Source: Ruoffia tabacinasalis (GTDB lineage: Bacteria > Bacillota > Bacilli > Lactobacillales > Aerococcaceae). Taken from it: a stretch of 37,760 nt of DNA. Where the stretch lies: NCBI RefSeq assembly GCF_042652985.1, contig NZ_JBHSHQ010000012.1, positions 1-37,760 on the forward strand. The letters run 5' to 3'. Under the pieces are notes generated by a model. The model did no database searches. It was not told where the DNA came from and was given only the letters and a program-made list of their open reading frames with translations. The position numbers and the translations under genes are program-made. The stretch's first letter is position 1. Each line of letters opens with the position of its first letter. Positions 24,240-32,144 of the stretch are shown piece by piece.

Positions 24240-26147
24240 ATGAAGTTAAATCGTTTGAGCCGAAATATATTGAGCTTGTTACTTACGCTCTTTATTCTTG
24301 TGCCGCTGATGAATATTTCAACCGTGAGTGCCCAAGATATTAGTTTTGATATTACAGAAGCAGATATTACAGGACAAATTTCGTCGGATGGGGATGTGTC
24401 TTTTAAAGAAATCTATACATTTGATGTCGATTATATGAACGGAGCTTACCACAATATCGATTATGGGGGTTACAATCTAACCGATTATCGTGTCGGGATT
24501 TTAGATGAAGAAACCGGTGATATTAATTACCTCAATGAAAGTTTTAACGAAGCACCTGGAACGTTTAAAGTATCCGATAATGGTCAGATTTTTAGACTAC
24601 AAGTATTTAATCCAGCAGAGGACGAGACGGTGCATTTTGTATTCGAATACACACTAGAAGAATTAATTACTAACTACAATGACACTGCCGAGATTAACCA
24701 CATGATCGTTCCGGAAAATACGGATGATGACTTTGCGGTCGATGCAAGAATTTATTTACCCGGAAGTGTCTCAAACCCAGATGATTTCCGAGCGTGGGGT
24801 TATGGACCTTATAACGGAGAAATTCAGCCGGTCACTGAAGGCAATCAAAGTTACATCGATATCACAGTGCCAGACAATCCACCAAATCAATTCGTGGAAG
24901 TCAATGCAATCTTCCCAATCGCATTAACACCAAATAATCAAAATGTCGTTCAAGCAAATATGAAAGATGAGATTATTGAGCGGTCTGAAGCAACCGTCGA
25001 AGCAGATAGAGAGGCGCATGAAAGTTCACAACAACGTCGTTGGTTGTGGGTCATCTTAGCTTTAATTGGCTTCCCACTCGTGACTATCTTTGCTTGGGTG
25101 TATTACTTCCGTAATCATCGTAAACTAAATCCAAAGCCAGCGCATATCCCAGAACATGTCTATTCTCTACCAGAAGAGTTAACGCCAGCGATTATGGCAA
25201 CAGCGGTTTTACGTGATAAGCCCATTGCGGATGACTTCTCGGCAACAATTATTGATTTAGCCCGTAAAGGATATATCAAAGTAGAAGAAGTCAGTCGAGA
25301 AAAACGCGGTCTTTTAAAACGCAAAAGCGCGTCAACCATTCGTGTATCGCCGGCTGAAGAAGAAGCTGACTTATTTGATTTACAAAAGCATGAACGCTAT
25401 GTTTATGAATACTTACTTCCAAACAATGAACCGACAACACTCAGTCAAATCGAAGAAGATATTCAAAGTAATCGTAATACGAAAAAGCAAAAATACCGTA
25501 AATGGACACAGTTTGCTAATTACGTTGAAGTCAAAGGTGAACAAGTTAAAAATCAACCCAAAGAATATAATAATTCCGTTGGTTACGCTGTTCTAGCTGT
25601 TATTGCAAGTGTGATTATGTTATTTGTTTTACTATTTTTAACTTTAGATTCACCACTACAAGAACATATTATGCCGATTTTACTAGCCTTCGCAGTGAAT
25701 TTGATTTTAGCCATTGTCATCTTATTATTGACGACACTTCGACCTATTCGAACTTACGAACAAGATAAGATGATTAAAGAGTGGAAAGGCTTTGCGAATA
25801 TGTTAGATGATATAGGGAATTTCAACATGCGTGAAGTTGCTTCACTGCCTCTCTGGGAAGAGTTTTTAGTTTATGCGATTTCCTTAGATGTGGCAGATAA
25901 AGTGATTGAAGCCATGAATAAAGAATATGGTATGGAAGAATTGAGTCAGATGGCAATGCCAATGGTTATCTACAGTAACCCTTACTGGATTAACCAAGTT
26001 GTCAGACCATCCATTAGCCAATCCGTGACAAGTAGCGCTCCAGCACAAAGCAAATACTCTGGGTCGAATACGGGAGGTTTTGGTGGTGGCTTCTCTAGTG
26101 GGTCATCTGGAGGATCAGGTGGCGGTGGGGGAACCGGAGGTTTCTAA
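24240..26147 (+). CDS. DUF2207 domain membrane protein
   Basis: 635 residues. Signal peptide or first helix (LSLLLTLFILVPLMNISTVS, about 9-28), an extracellular DUF2207 domain (about 35-240), a membrane helix (about 268-288), a cytoplasmic segment with repeated helical character (about 290-445), two more helices (about 455-505) and a C-terminal tail that ends in a Gly/Ser-rich stretch (GGFGGGFSSGSSGG). This Gly-rich end is typical of DUF2207/YciQ proteins, whose function is unknown. Start ATG 24240 is chosen because AAGGTGA lies 5 nt upstream; ATG 24219 has no RBS. It separates walI from walJ and has its own -10 and terminator. Confidence 0.85.
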   Translation: MKLNRLSRNILSLLLTLFILVPLMNISTVSAQDISFDITEADITGQISSDGDVSFKEIYTFDVDYMNGAYHNIDYGGYNLTDYRVGILDEETGDINYLNESFNEAPGTFKVSDNGQIFRLQVFNPAEDETVHFVFEYTLEELITNYNDTAEINHMIVPENTDDDFAVDARIYLPGSVSNPDDFRAWGYGPYNGEIQPVTEGNQSYIDITVPDNPPNQFVEVNAIFPIALTPNNQNVVQANMKDEIIERSEATVEADREAHESSQQRRWLWVILALIGFPLVTIFAWVYYFRNHRKLNPKPAHIPEHVYSLPEELTPAIMATAVLRDKPIADDFSATIIDLARKGYIKVEEVSREKRGLLKRKSASTIRVSPAEEEADLFDLQKHERYVYEYLLPNNEPTTLSQIEEDIQSNRNTKKQKYRKWTQFANYVEVKGEQVKNQPKEYNNSVGYAVLAVIASVIMLFVLLFLTLDSPLQEHIMPILLAFAVNLILAIVILLLTTLRPIRTYEQDKMIKEWKGFANMLDDIGNFNMREVASLPLWEEFLVYAISLDVADKVIEAMNKEYGMEELSQMAMPMVIYSNPYWINQVVRPSISQSVTSSAPAQSKYSGSNTGGFGGGFSSGSSGGSGGGGGTGGF

Positions 26148-26158
26148 ACCAAACTAGC

Positions 26159-26201
26159 CAAACATCTATCAGGCACATTTTGCTTGATAGATGTTTTTTT
26201 G
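26159..26201 (+). terminator. intrinsic terminator of the DUF2207 gene
   Basis: Arms AACATCTATCA (26161-26171) and TGATAGATGTT (26185-26195), then seven T. Confidence 0.9.
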
Positions 26202-26279
26202 TAAGCAATAAGCATTGCCAATCTCGAGTTGTAATGATAAGCTATCTAGTACGTTAAAATGAAAGTAAAGAGTGATTAA

Positions 26280-27143
26280 ATGACTGAAATAATTATACCT
26301 GGATCGACGCCAGGTAAAGAAGAAAAGAAAAGTGTTCAAGACGCATTTGATACATTGCAATACTCCATTTTAGCAAGTGGAAGTAGTGGGAACTGTACTT
26401 ATGTCGAATCGATGAATCACCGAATTATGATTGATGCCGGACTCAGCGGCAAGCGAATCGAAGCCCTATTTGCTCAAATTGACCGTCAGGTGAGCGATAT
26501 TGATGCGATTCTCGTGACGCATGAGCACAAAGATCATATTCACGGTGTCGGCGTCCTATCGCGTAAATACAATATTCCAATCTATGCCAATGCTAAGACA
26601 TGGAGCGCCATGGAAAATATGATCGGAAAAATCGCACCCGAGAACCGTCAATATATCGAACCAGATACACTTGTATCGATTGGTGATATTGATGTGTTAA
26701 GTTATGGTGTCAGCCATGATGCGATTCAACCACAATTTTATGCTTTTCAAAAAGGCAAAAAACATTTCGCGATGCTAACAGATACAGGTTACGTCAGCGA
26801 CCGCTTACGCAGCCAACTAAAGAATCTTTCGGCTTACTTAATCGAGAGTAACCATGAGATTGAACTGCTACGCTACGGAAAATATCCTTGGTCTGTTAAA
26901 CAAAGAATCTTAAGCGACAAAGGGCACTTAAGTAACGAAGACGGTGCCTTAGCGATGAAAGACTTAATCGGTAACAACACGACCGACATTTACCTAGGTC
27001 ACTTAAGCCGTGACAACAATACAAAAGAATTTGCGATGGCTTCAATGGAAGATATCTTACGTTACAACAACTTTGCAGTAAACGAAGATTTCTTACTACA
27101 CATGACCGATCCCGGCGAAGCAACCCCCTTAAAACGCCTATAA
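26280..27143 (+). CDS. walJ: WalJ (YycJ) metallo-beta-lactamase-fold hydrolase
   Basis: 287 residues. Core signature ILASGSSGNCTYVE, Zn motif VTHEHKDHIHG (HxHxDH), ISYG-like SYGVSHDA, LTDTGYVS and ESNHE; GHLSRDNNT near the C-terminus is also typical. WalJ/YycJ proteins are 5'-3' exonuclease-like enzymes proposed to link wall regulation and DNA metabolism. The first about 28 residues (with PGKEEKK) precede the usual family start, making this form longer. A weak RBS (AAAGAG, 7 nt spacing) supports the start. Normally directly after walI; here behind a terminator as a separate unit. Confidence 0.92.
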   Translation: MTEIIIPGSTPGKEEKKSVQDAFDTLQYSILASGSSGNCTYVESMNHRIMIDAGLSGKRIEALFAQIDRQVSDIDAILVTHEHKDHIHGVGVLSRKYNIPIYANAKTWSAMENMIGKIAPENRQYIEPDTLVSIGDIDVLSYGVSHDAIQPQFYAFQKGKKHFAMLTDTGYVSDRLRSQLKNLSAYLIESNHEIELLRYGKYPWSVKQRILSDKGHLSNEDGALAMKDLIGNNTTDIYLGHLSRDNNTKEFAMASMEDILRYNNFAVNEDFLLHMTDPGEATPLKRL

Positions 27144-27152
27144 ATGTATAAG

Positions 27153-27198
27153 CAACCCGTCTGAGTTAGCCAAAGCTAATAAAGATGGGTGTTTTTAT
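27153..27198 (+). terminator. intrinsic terminator of walJ
   Basis: ACCCGTCT (27155-27162) pairs with AGATGGGT (27183-27190); inner stem TTAGC/GCTAA; then TTTTTA. Confidence 0.85.
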
Positions 27199-27216
27199 AT
27201 TGAAATTGTGATATGA

Positions 27217-27298
27217 GCTGGCTCACGCCAAATGAACTGTGATTTGTCTTAAGTTGCCTCTTCTCAAGCCAAACCGATCACCCATTTGGCTTAAGATA
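27217..27298. repeat. array 3 of the palindromic repeat, two diverged units
   Basis: Unit 1: GGCTCACGCCAAA ... TTTGTCTTAAGTTG. Unit 2: CTCAAGCCAAA ... TTTGGCTTAAG, where both arms have changed together so that pairing is kept (GGC opposite GCC). The unit offset is 41 bp. The array begins about 20 bp after the walJ terminator. Confidence 0.8.
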
Positions 27299-27456
27299 CA
27301 CCTAAAAAGTGTCACAGCACTCTTATATTAACGTGATGTCATAAAGATTAAGACAGCTTAAGATTATAATCCAAATTTTATTGATAATTTTTCATAAATG
27401 ATTCATAAATGGTTGTTAAGATATAATATGTAATAAAATTAGAAAGGAAGATGCTA

Positions 27457-28680
27457 GTGAAAAAGAAAAACCAACAAACCGAAACTCAATCATTAAGCTT
27501 TTGGCGTAGTGTGTTCGGCGGAATTATGGGAACTGTCCTTGTATTATCATTAGTCAGTGTCCTAGGATTCGGCTTATTGAGTGATGATCAACCAACCGCA
27601 TACTCGCAAGAAGACTTAATTGAATTCGAATCAACAATTACCCAAACAGTGCAAGATACACAGGAAGCTGTCGTATCAGTCGGAAACTACCAATCAGTTC
27701 AAACAAGTCCATTTGGCCAAAGAGGCTATGTTGAAGGGCAAGGATTACAACTGGAAGATATCCAACAAGAACCAATTCTAGTGGGAACAGGTAGTGGTGT
27801 TATTTATAAAGTTGATGGAGAGATAGCCTACGTTGTTACAAATAACCACGTTATTGATGGGCATGACTCTTTAGAAGTCACTTTAAATGACGGAACTCAA
27901 ATCGAAGCAACCGAAGTAGGATCAGATGTGCTAAGTGACTTAGCAGTTTTACAAATCTCATCTGAAAGTGTTACTGATGTGATTGAATTTGCGAACTCTG
28001 ATGAAATCCAAGTTGGTAGCATAGCAATTGCTATCGGATCACCTTTAGATTCAGCAACATTCGCCTCAACAGTAACGCAAGGGATTGTCTCAGGACTTAA
28101 CCGTTCATTACCAATCGATACAGATGGTGATGGGGCAGAAGACTGGGAAATGACTTTACTACAAACGGATGCAGCGATTAACCCAGGTAACTCTGGTGGG
28201 GCTTTAGTTAATTCAAGTGGTCAGCTGATCGGAATTAACTCAAGTAAAATTGCTACATCGACCGTCGAAGGAATGGGCTTTGCTATCCCAAGTAACGATG
28301 TGACTCAAATCATCGAGCAACTTGAAGCCAATGGTGAAGTCATCCGTCCAGTACTCGGAACAACAACTGTTAACTTGAACTACTTTGCCCTTGAAACACG
28401 TGTTCAAGATTTAGGTTTAGCTGAAGACATGACTGACGGAGCTGTTGTTATTGATGTAGCAGCAAACTCATCAGCCGAAGCAGCAGGTATTGAACAATTC
28501 GATGTCATTACCGCAATCAATGACGAACCTGTTACTGATGGCCAAGTATTACGTCAATTACTCTATGAACACCAAGTTGGCGATACAATTACTCTAACAA
28601 TTATCCGTGGTGGGGAAGAGCAACAAATTGATGTGACATTAGAAGCATCACCCACTACAAACACTCAACCAGCACAGTAA
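27457..28680 (+). CDS. htrA: HtrA/DegP-like membrane-anchored serine protease
   Basis: 407 residues. An N-terminal membrane anchor (about 18-42), a trypsin-like domain with catalytic His in VTNNHVIDG, Asp in LSDLAVLQI and Ser in NPGNSGGALVN, and one C-terminal PDZ domain (about 300-395). It degrades and refolds misfolded exported proteins on the cell surface. Start: ATG 27451 is only 2 nt from AAAGGA, but GTG 27457 is 8 nt away, so the GTG is preferred. A TATAAT at 27422-27427 is the likely -10. It sits next to a DnaA-box cluster; in streptococci htrA is likewise close to the origin. Confidence 0.95.
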   Translation: MKKKNQQTETQSLSFWRSVFGGIMGTVLVLSLVSVLGFGLLSDDQPTAYSQEDLIEFESTITQTVQDTQEAVVSVGNYQSVQTSPFGQRGYVEGQGLQLEDIQQEPILVGTGSGVIYKVDGEIAYVVTNNHVIDGHDSLEVTLNDGTQIEATEVGSDVLSDLAVLQISSESVTDVIEFANSDEIQVGSIAIAIGSPLDSATFASTVTQGIVSGLNRSLPIDTDGDGAEDWEMTLLQTDAAINPGNSGGALVNSSGQLIGINSSKIATSTVEGMGFAIPSNDVTQIIEQLEANGEVIRPVLGTTTVNLNYFALETRVQDLGLAEDMTDGAVVIDVAANSSAEAAGIEQFDVITAINDEPVTDGQVLRQLLYEHQVGDTITLTIIRGGEEQQIDVTLEASPTTNTQPAQ

Positions 28681-28702
28681 CAATTCACAACGTTAAGTGA
28701 AA

Positions 28703-28811
28703 TAAATTGAATAAACCTACCCATTATTTCAATTTTTCTCCTCAAGAACACTTTTCCTAAGCGTCAGTGAAACAAAGAAACGGTTTAGCATTCAGCTAGA
28801 CCGTTTTTTTG
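28703..28811 (+). terminator. two terminators after htrA
   Basis: A weak AT-rich hairpin AAATTGAA/TTCAATTT (28704-28735) with TTTTT, and a stronger one ACGGTTTAGC (28780-28789) with GCTAGACCGT (28795-28804) followed by seven T. Confidence 0.75.
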
Positions 28812-28842
28812 CTTTGTAAAAACGAAGTTAAAGGATTCCGCT

Positions 28843-29162
28843 TGTGAATAAAAATAATGTGCACAAACATGCAAGCTTAAGTTATCAACAATTAAACAAG
28901 TTATCAACAGAAAACACCCCGATAATTGTGTATAACTGTCGAAAAGTGTGGATAAGTACATAAAATGAAATAAAATTACATCTCAGAGTGTGAATAAATA
29001 ATAAAATGATGATAATTATGGGGTTTTCAACAGAAAAATGACTTATACACAGACTTATGCACAACCTGTTAGTGGATAAGTCGGTAAAACACCCATTATT
29101 TACTAAAAAACCGAAATGAATACCCAAAATTCAAAATAATTATCCTTTATAATTGTGGATAA
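28843..29162. other. DnaA-box cluster, origin-like or DnaA-regulatory region
   Basis: Eleven 9-mers resembling the DnaA box TTATNCACA lie within 320 bp. Exact matches: minus strand at 28843, 28927, 28947, 28989 and 29154; plus strand at 29043 and 29055. One mismatch: plus 28882 and 28901 (TTATCAACA, in a 19-bp direct repeat), minus 29071. Two mismatches: plus 29024. The two at 28947 and 29154 are the perfect TTATCCACA. AT-rich stretches (28960-29018 and 29095-29150) separate the groups. The region has no gene: it fills the gap between htrA and ktrA. No dnaA or dnaN is in the window, so it may be a separate origin region or a DnaA-titrating cluster. Confidence 0.85.
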
Positions 29163-29169
29163 CTTTTTA

Positions 29170-29210
29170 TAAAAACAAAAAACTCACTTCACAAAGTATG
29201 AAGTGAGTCT
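29170..29210 (-). terminator. intrinsic terminator of the ktr operon
   Basis: ACTCACTTCA (29182-29191) pairs with TGAAGTGAGT (29199-29208); on the minus strand it is followed by TTTTTTGTTTTTAT. Confidence 0.85.
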
Positions 29211-29219
29211 AAATCGTAT

Positions 29220-29885
29220 TTACAGTTGACCAAGATAGTCAAATTTTTCAAACGTATGCGTATTCGCAATCCCAACTAAGATAACATCTTCTGGCAAAGG
29301 CTCAGCGATATTAATCCCAGTTAAGTTTTCCCCACGCTCGGATCGTTGTCCAATCAAGTTAATCTCGTATTTACGACGTAAGTCAAGATTTGTCAACAAC
29401 TTCCCAATCCAAGCTTCAGGAATTTCAAATTCAATAATCGATGTATCATCATCCAAACGCAAGACTTCATCGATTTTATTTCGTAATATCTTAGATGCAA
29501 GACGGTGACCAGAGTCACGTTCCGGAGCCACAACTGCACTCACGCCCACTTCATATAAGACATCTTCAAACATCAAGCTACGAGCCTTCGCAACGATCTG
29601 CGGCACACCTAATTTCTTACAATGCATCACCGCTAGGACCGCACTTTCTAGGTGAGTCCCTGTTGCAATCACTACAACATCACAGTTATTAATCCCAACA
29701 TTTCGAAGTAATTCAATATCTGTAAAGTCACCAATCGTCGCATTTGTCACTTGCTCTGAAATCTTTTGAACTTTAGCTGCGTCAGTATCGATGACAATCA
29801 CTTCACATCCATACTCGCTCAACTCTGTAGCGACGCGCTCGCCGAAGATTCCTAGACCAAGCACACCTACAATTTTTTTCTTCAT
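29220..29885 (-). CDS. ktrA: KtrA/TrkA-type RCK regulatory subunit of a K+ channel
   Basis: 221 residues. An N-terminal Rossmann RCK_N domain with nucleotide loop GLGIFGERVATEL and the following acidic VIDTD, and a C-terminal RCK_C (TrkA_C) domain from about 135. The cytoplasmic ring gates the partner channel in response to ATP/ADP and, in many Firmicutes, c-di-AMP bound to RCK_C. It lies 17 bp downstream of the channel gene, so they form one operon. The symbol ktrC would fit equally well. RBS GAGAGGGG precedes ATG. Confidence 0.88.
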   Translation of the reverse strand: MKKKIVGVLGLGIFGERVATELSEYGCEVIVIDTDAAKVQKISEQVTNATIGDFTDIELLRNVGINNCDVVVIATGTHLESAVLAVMHCKKLGVPQIVAKARSLMFEDVLYEVGVSAVVAPERDSGHRLASKILRNKIDEVLRLDDDTSIIEFEIPEAWIGKLLTNLDLRRKYEINLIGQRSERGENLTGINIAEPLPEDVILVGIANTHTFEKFDYLGQL

Positions 29886-29902
29886 TTTGAACCCCTCTCA
29901 TA

Positions 29903-31279
29903 TTAACCAAGGAAAATATTCGTCTCTGCGTAATGTATTTCACGATTACGTCTTTGTAAAATACCTAACAGTAAGGTAATTGGCCCAACACGTCCGGCAA
30001 TCATCAGAACAACCATGATGGACACCCCAAAAGGATTTAAGTAATCAATCGTATTAAAAGAAATCCCAGCCGAACCTAAAGCGTTCGCCGTCTCAAATAA
30101 AATATCTAACGACTCTAGATGAGGGTGAGTTAATAAAATCGCTCCATACCCAACAAATAATAAAATAACAAAGAATAAAACAATAATTACCGCTTGTTTC
30201 ACTAAACGTGATGGAATAATTCGCTTGAAAGCAACGACGTGGTCATAACTTTGAATCTCAGATTTAAATAATAAGACTAAGATCGCAAAAGACGTCACTT
30301 TAATCCCACCAGCTGTCCCACCCGGCGCACCACCAATAATTGTCTGCACCATAGAACTTAATTTAGTAAAAGGATTTAATTCATAGTAATTCACTGATGT
30401 ATAGCCTGCCGTACGCGTATTCGTTGTATTAAAGAACGCATTCAAAAGTTTCAAGCCTGGAGACATATCGCCAATCGAATTAGGATTTGACCATTCTGCC
30501 ACTAGAAACAAGACCGTTCCTAACGCAATAATCGCCGCTGAAAAGCCCAAGACAATGCGAGTATGAACGGATAAATGTTGAAAAGCGAGCTTTAATGACC
30601 GCGGTCGGCTTTTAATATAACGTCCCACCCGTTCGGATAACTCAAACCAAACAGAGAAACCAATCCCACCTGAAACCACTAATAATGAAACAGTTAATAG
30701 AATCAATGGGTTGTTGTAAAAACCTTCCAAACTATCTGTGTATAAATTATGAAAACCCGAATTACTAAAAGACGAAATGGATAAGAACAAAGCGTTAAAA
30801 GCCCCTCTAACCAAACCGAAGCGAGGTACAAAATCATACATAATAATTAAAGCCCCGATAATTTCAGCAGAAATCGTAAATTTATAAATTGATAACAGAA
30901 AATCCACTAAATTACGGTTTGTATCCCGACTTAAAGACTGTTGAAGTAAATACTGGTCCTGCAAAGAAAGCCGTCGGTTAAGGTAGAAAATCCCAACGTT
31001 TAAGATCGTAATCACGCCCAGTCCACCGACTTGGATTAGTAAAAGAGCAACCACTTGCCCAGCTAAATTATACGTCTCAGCAATGGGTAAAGCCGCCATA
31101 CCTGATACACAAACAAGCGAAATCGCTGTTAATAAATGATCAAAATAACCTACATCGGTAGAAGGCTGGTGAAAAATCGGAAGTGATAAAACCAAACTCC
31201 CAATGAATGCAACAAGCACAAAACTTAATGTTAATTGAAGAGAAGTCGAAATTTTTCGGTTCCCAATCGTAATGGCCAA
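29903..31279 (-). CDS. ktrB: KtrB/TrkH-family potassium channel subunit
   Basis: 458 residues with about ten hydrophobic segments in four M1-P-M2 repeats. The filter loops with their conserved Gly are visible: VCVSGMAAL, SSFSNSGFH, NTRTAGYTS and ALGSAGIS. The internal stretch GAPGGTAGGIKVTSF before the fourth repeat corresponds to the intramembrane gate region of KtrB. Imports K+ (often Na+-stimulated) with KtrA. TTG start lies 9 nt after AAAGGAG. First gene of the ktrB-ktrA operon, transcribed toward the DnaA-box cluster. Confidence 0.92.
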   Translation of the reverse strand: MAITIGNRKISTSLQLTLSFVLVAFIGSLVLSLPIFHQPSTDVGYFDHLLTAISLVCVSGMAALPIAETYNLAGQVVALLLIQVGGLGVITILNVGIFYLNRRLSLQDQYLLQQSLSRDTNRNLVDFLLSIYKFTISAEIIGALIIMYDFVPRFGLVRGAFNALFLSISSFSNSGFHNLYTDSLEGFYNNPLILLTVSLLVVSGGIGFSVWFELSERVGRYIKSRPRSLKLAFQHLSVHTRIVLGFSAAIIALGTVLFLVAEWSNPNSIGDMSPGLKLLNAFFNTTNTRTAGYTSVNYYELNPFTKLSSMVQTIIGGAPGGTAGGIKVTSFAILVLLFKSEIQSYDHVVAFKRIIPSRLVKQAVIIVLFFVILLFVGYGAILLTHPHLESLDILFETANALGSAGISFNTIDYLNPFGVSIMVVLMIAGRVGPITLLLGILQRRNREIHYAETNIFLG

Positions 31280-31373
31280 ACCTTATCGCTCCTTTCGATA
31301 ATTAATTCAATGTAAATATCATACAAAATATATCTGATAAATGCTATGATAATTCAGACAAAGGAGTGAAGCA

Positions 31374-31853
31374 ATGAATATCGAAGTGATTGTTGTTGGT
31401 AAACTGAAAGAAAAGTACTTAAAGATGGGTATTGCAGAATACTTAAAACGACTCGATGCTTACGCAAATGTAAAGGTTATTGAACTAGCCGATGAGCCCA
31501 CGAAAGAGAATATGAGTCAAGCAGAGGAAGAGGCTGTCTTAGCGAAAGAAGCCGACCGAATTAAGGCCAAATTAGACCCTAGTCGCAAAGTTATTGTCCT
31601 AGCCATTGAAGGTAAGTTGATCTCATCAGAAGAGCTAGCAAGCCAGTTAAATGACTATGCAACCTATGGGCAGAGTAAAGTAACCTTTATTATTGGTGGT
31701 TCACTGGGACTACATAAATCATTAAAAAAATCGGCAGACTTATCCATCAGCTTCGGCCGTATAACATTACCTCATCAGTTAATGCGATTAGTGTTAGTAG
31801 AGCAAATCTACCGAGCCTTCCGGATTATGAAGGGGCATGCGTATCATAAATGA
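31374..31853 (+). CDS. rlmH: 23S rRNA (pseudouridine1915-N3)-methyltransferase
   Basis: 159 residues, the standard length for this SPOUT methyltransferase, which methylates pseudouridine 1915 of 23S rRNA on the 70S ribosome using SAM. Landmarks: N-terminal VVGKLKEKYLKMGIAEYLKR, the SAM-knot part FIIGGSLGLHKSL and the conserved C-terminal LPHQLMRLVLVEQIYRAFRI with MKGHAYHK. RBS AAAGGAG is 7 nt before ATG. In staphylococci SCCmec inserts at the 3' end of this gene; here the accessory, decayed region also begins just downstream. Confidence 0.97.
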   Translation: MNIEVIVVGKLKEKYLKMGIAEYLKRLDAYANVKVIELADEPTKENMSQAEEEAVLAKEADRIKAKLDPSRKVIVLAIEGKLISSEELASQLNDYATYGQSKVTFIIGGSLGLHKSLKKSADLSISFGRITLPHQLMRLVLVEQIYRAFRIMKGHAYHK

Positions 31854-32144
31854 TGATAAAAATTTCATATGTTTAGTAAATAAGAGTCTCTATTCAATCT
31901 CCTATATCCTCTAAAATCATCGGGGGTTAGGGGGATTTTTAGATAGCCTTAGTCGAAGTTTATGAGCCAATAGATGGGGAATTGTTAATCAAAAGTGTGA
32001 GGCCCGCTTATAAGAACCTGAACCAAAGAAAAAAGATCAAGCAACCAGTATAGTCGCTTGATCTTGATAATATTCTTCTTCAACCTTATTTGACAATGAG
32101 GTATTTATTTAAAATCCTATTTTGGCATGGGGATGGATCTTGCT
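31854..32144. other. gap after rlmH with an unrecognised coding scrap
   Basis: Apart from the minus-strand terminator at 32020-32066, this stretch has a 36-codon plus-strand open stretch (31943-32053) without a start, reading VYEPIDGELLIKSVRPAY and on to a TAG. It looks protein-like but I cannot place it. A C/G-run element (CGGGGGTTAGGGGG) lies at 31921-31934. Confidence 0.3.
32020..32066 (-). terminator. intrinsic terminator of the LysM hydrolase pseudogene
   Basis: AAGATCAAGC (32033-32042) pairs with GCTTGATCTT (32056-32065); on the minus strand it is followed by TTTTCTTTGG. Confidence 0.8.

Noticed and set aside
27370..27440. WalR box upstream of htrA
   Set aside because: TGTTAA and TGTAAT occur but nine bases apart instead of five, and overlap the -10 region.
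28843..29162. Calling this the chromosome origin outright
   Set aside because: The DnaA boxes are convincing, but dnaA/dnaN are absent and flanking genes on the left run toward the site. Reported as an origin-like cluster only.
29495..29692. Plus-strand ORF rich in His and Ser
   Set aside because: Antisense shadow of ktrA.
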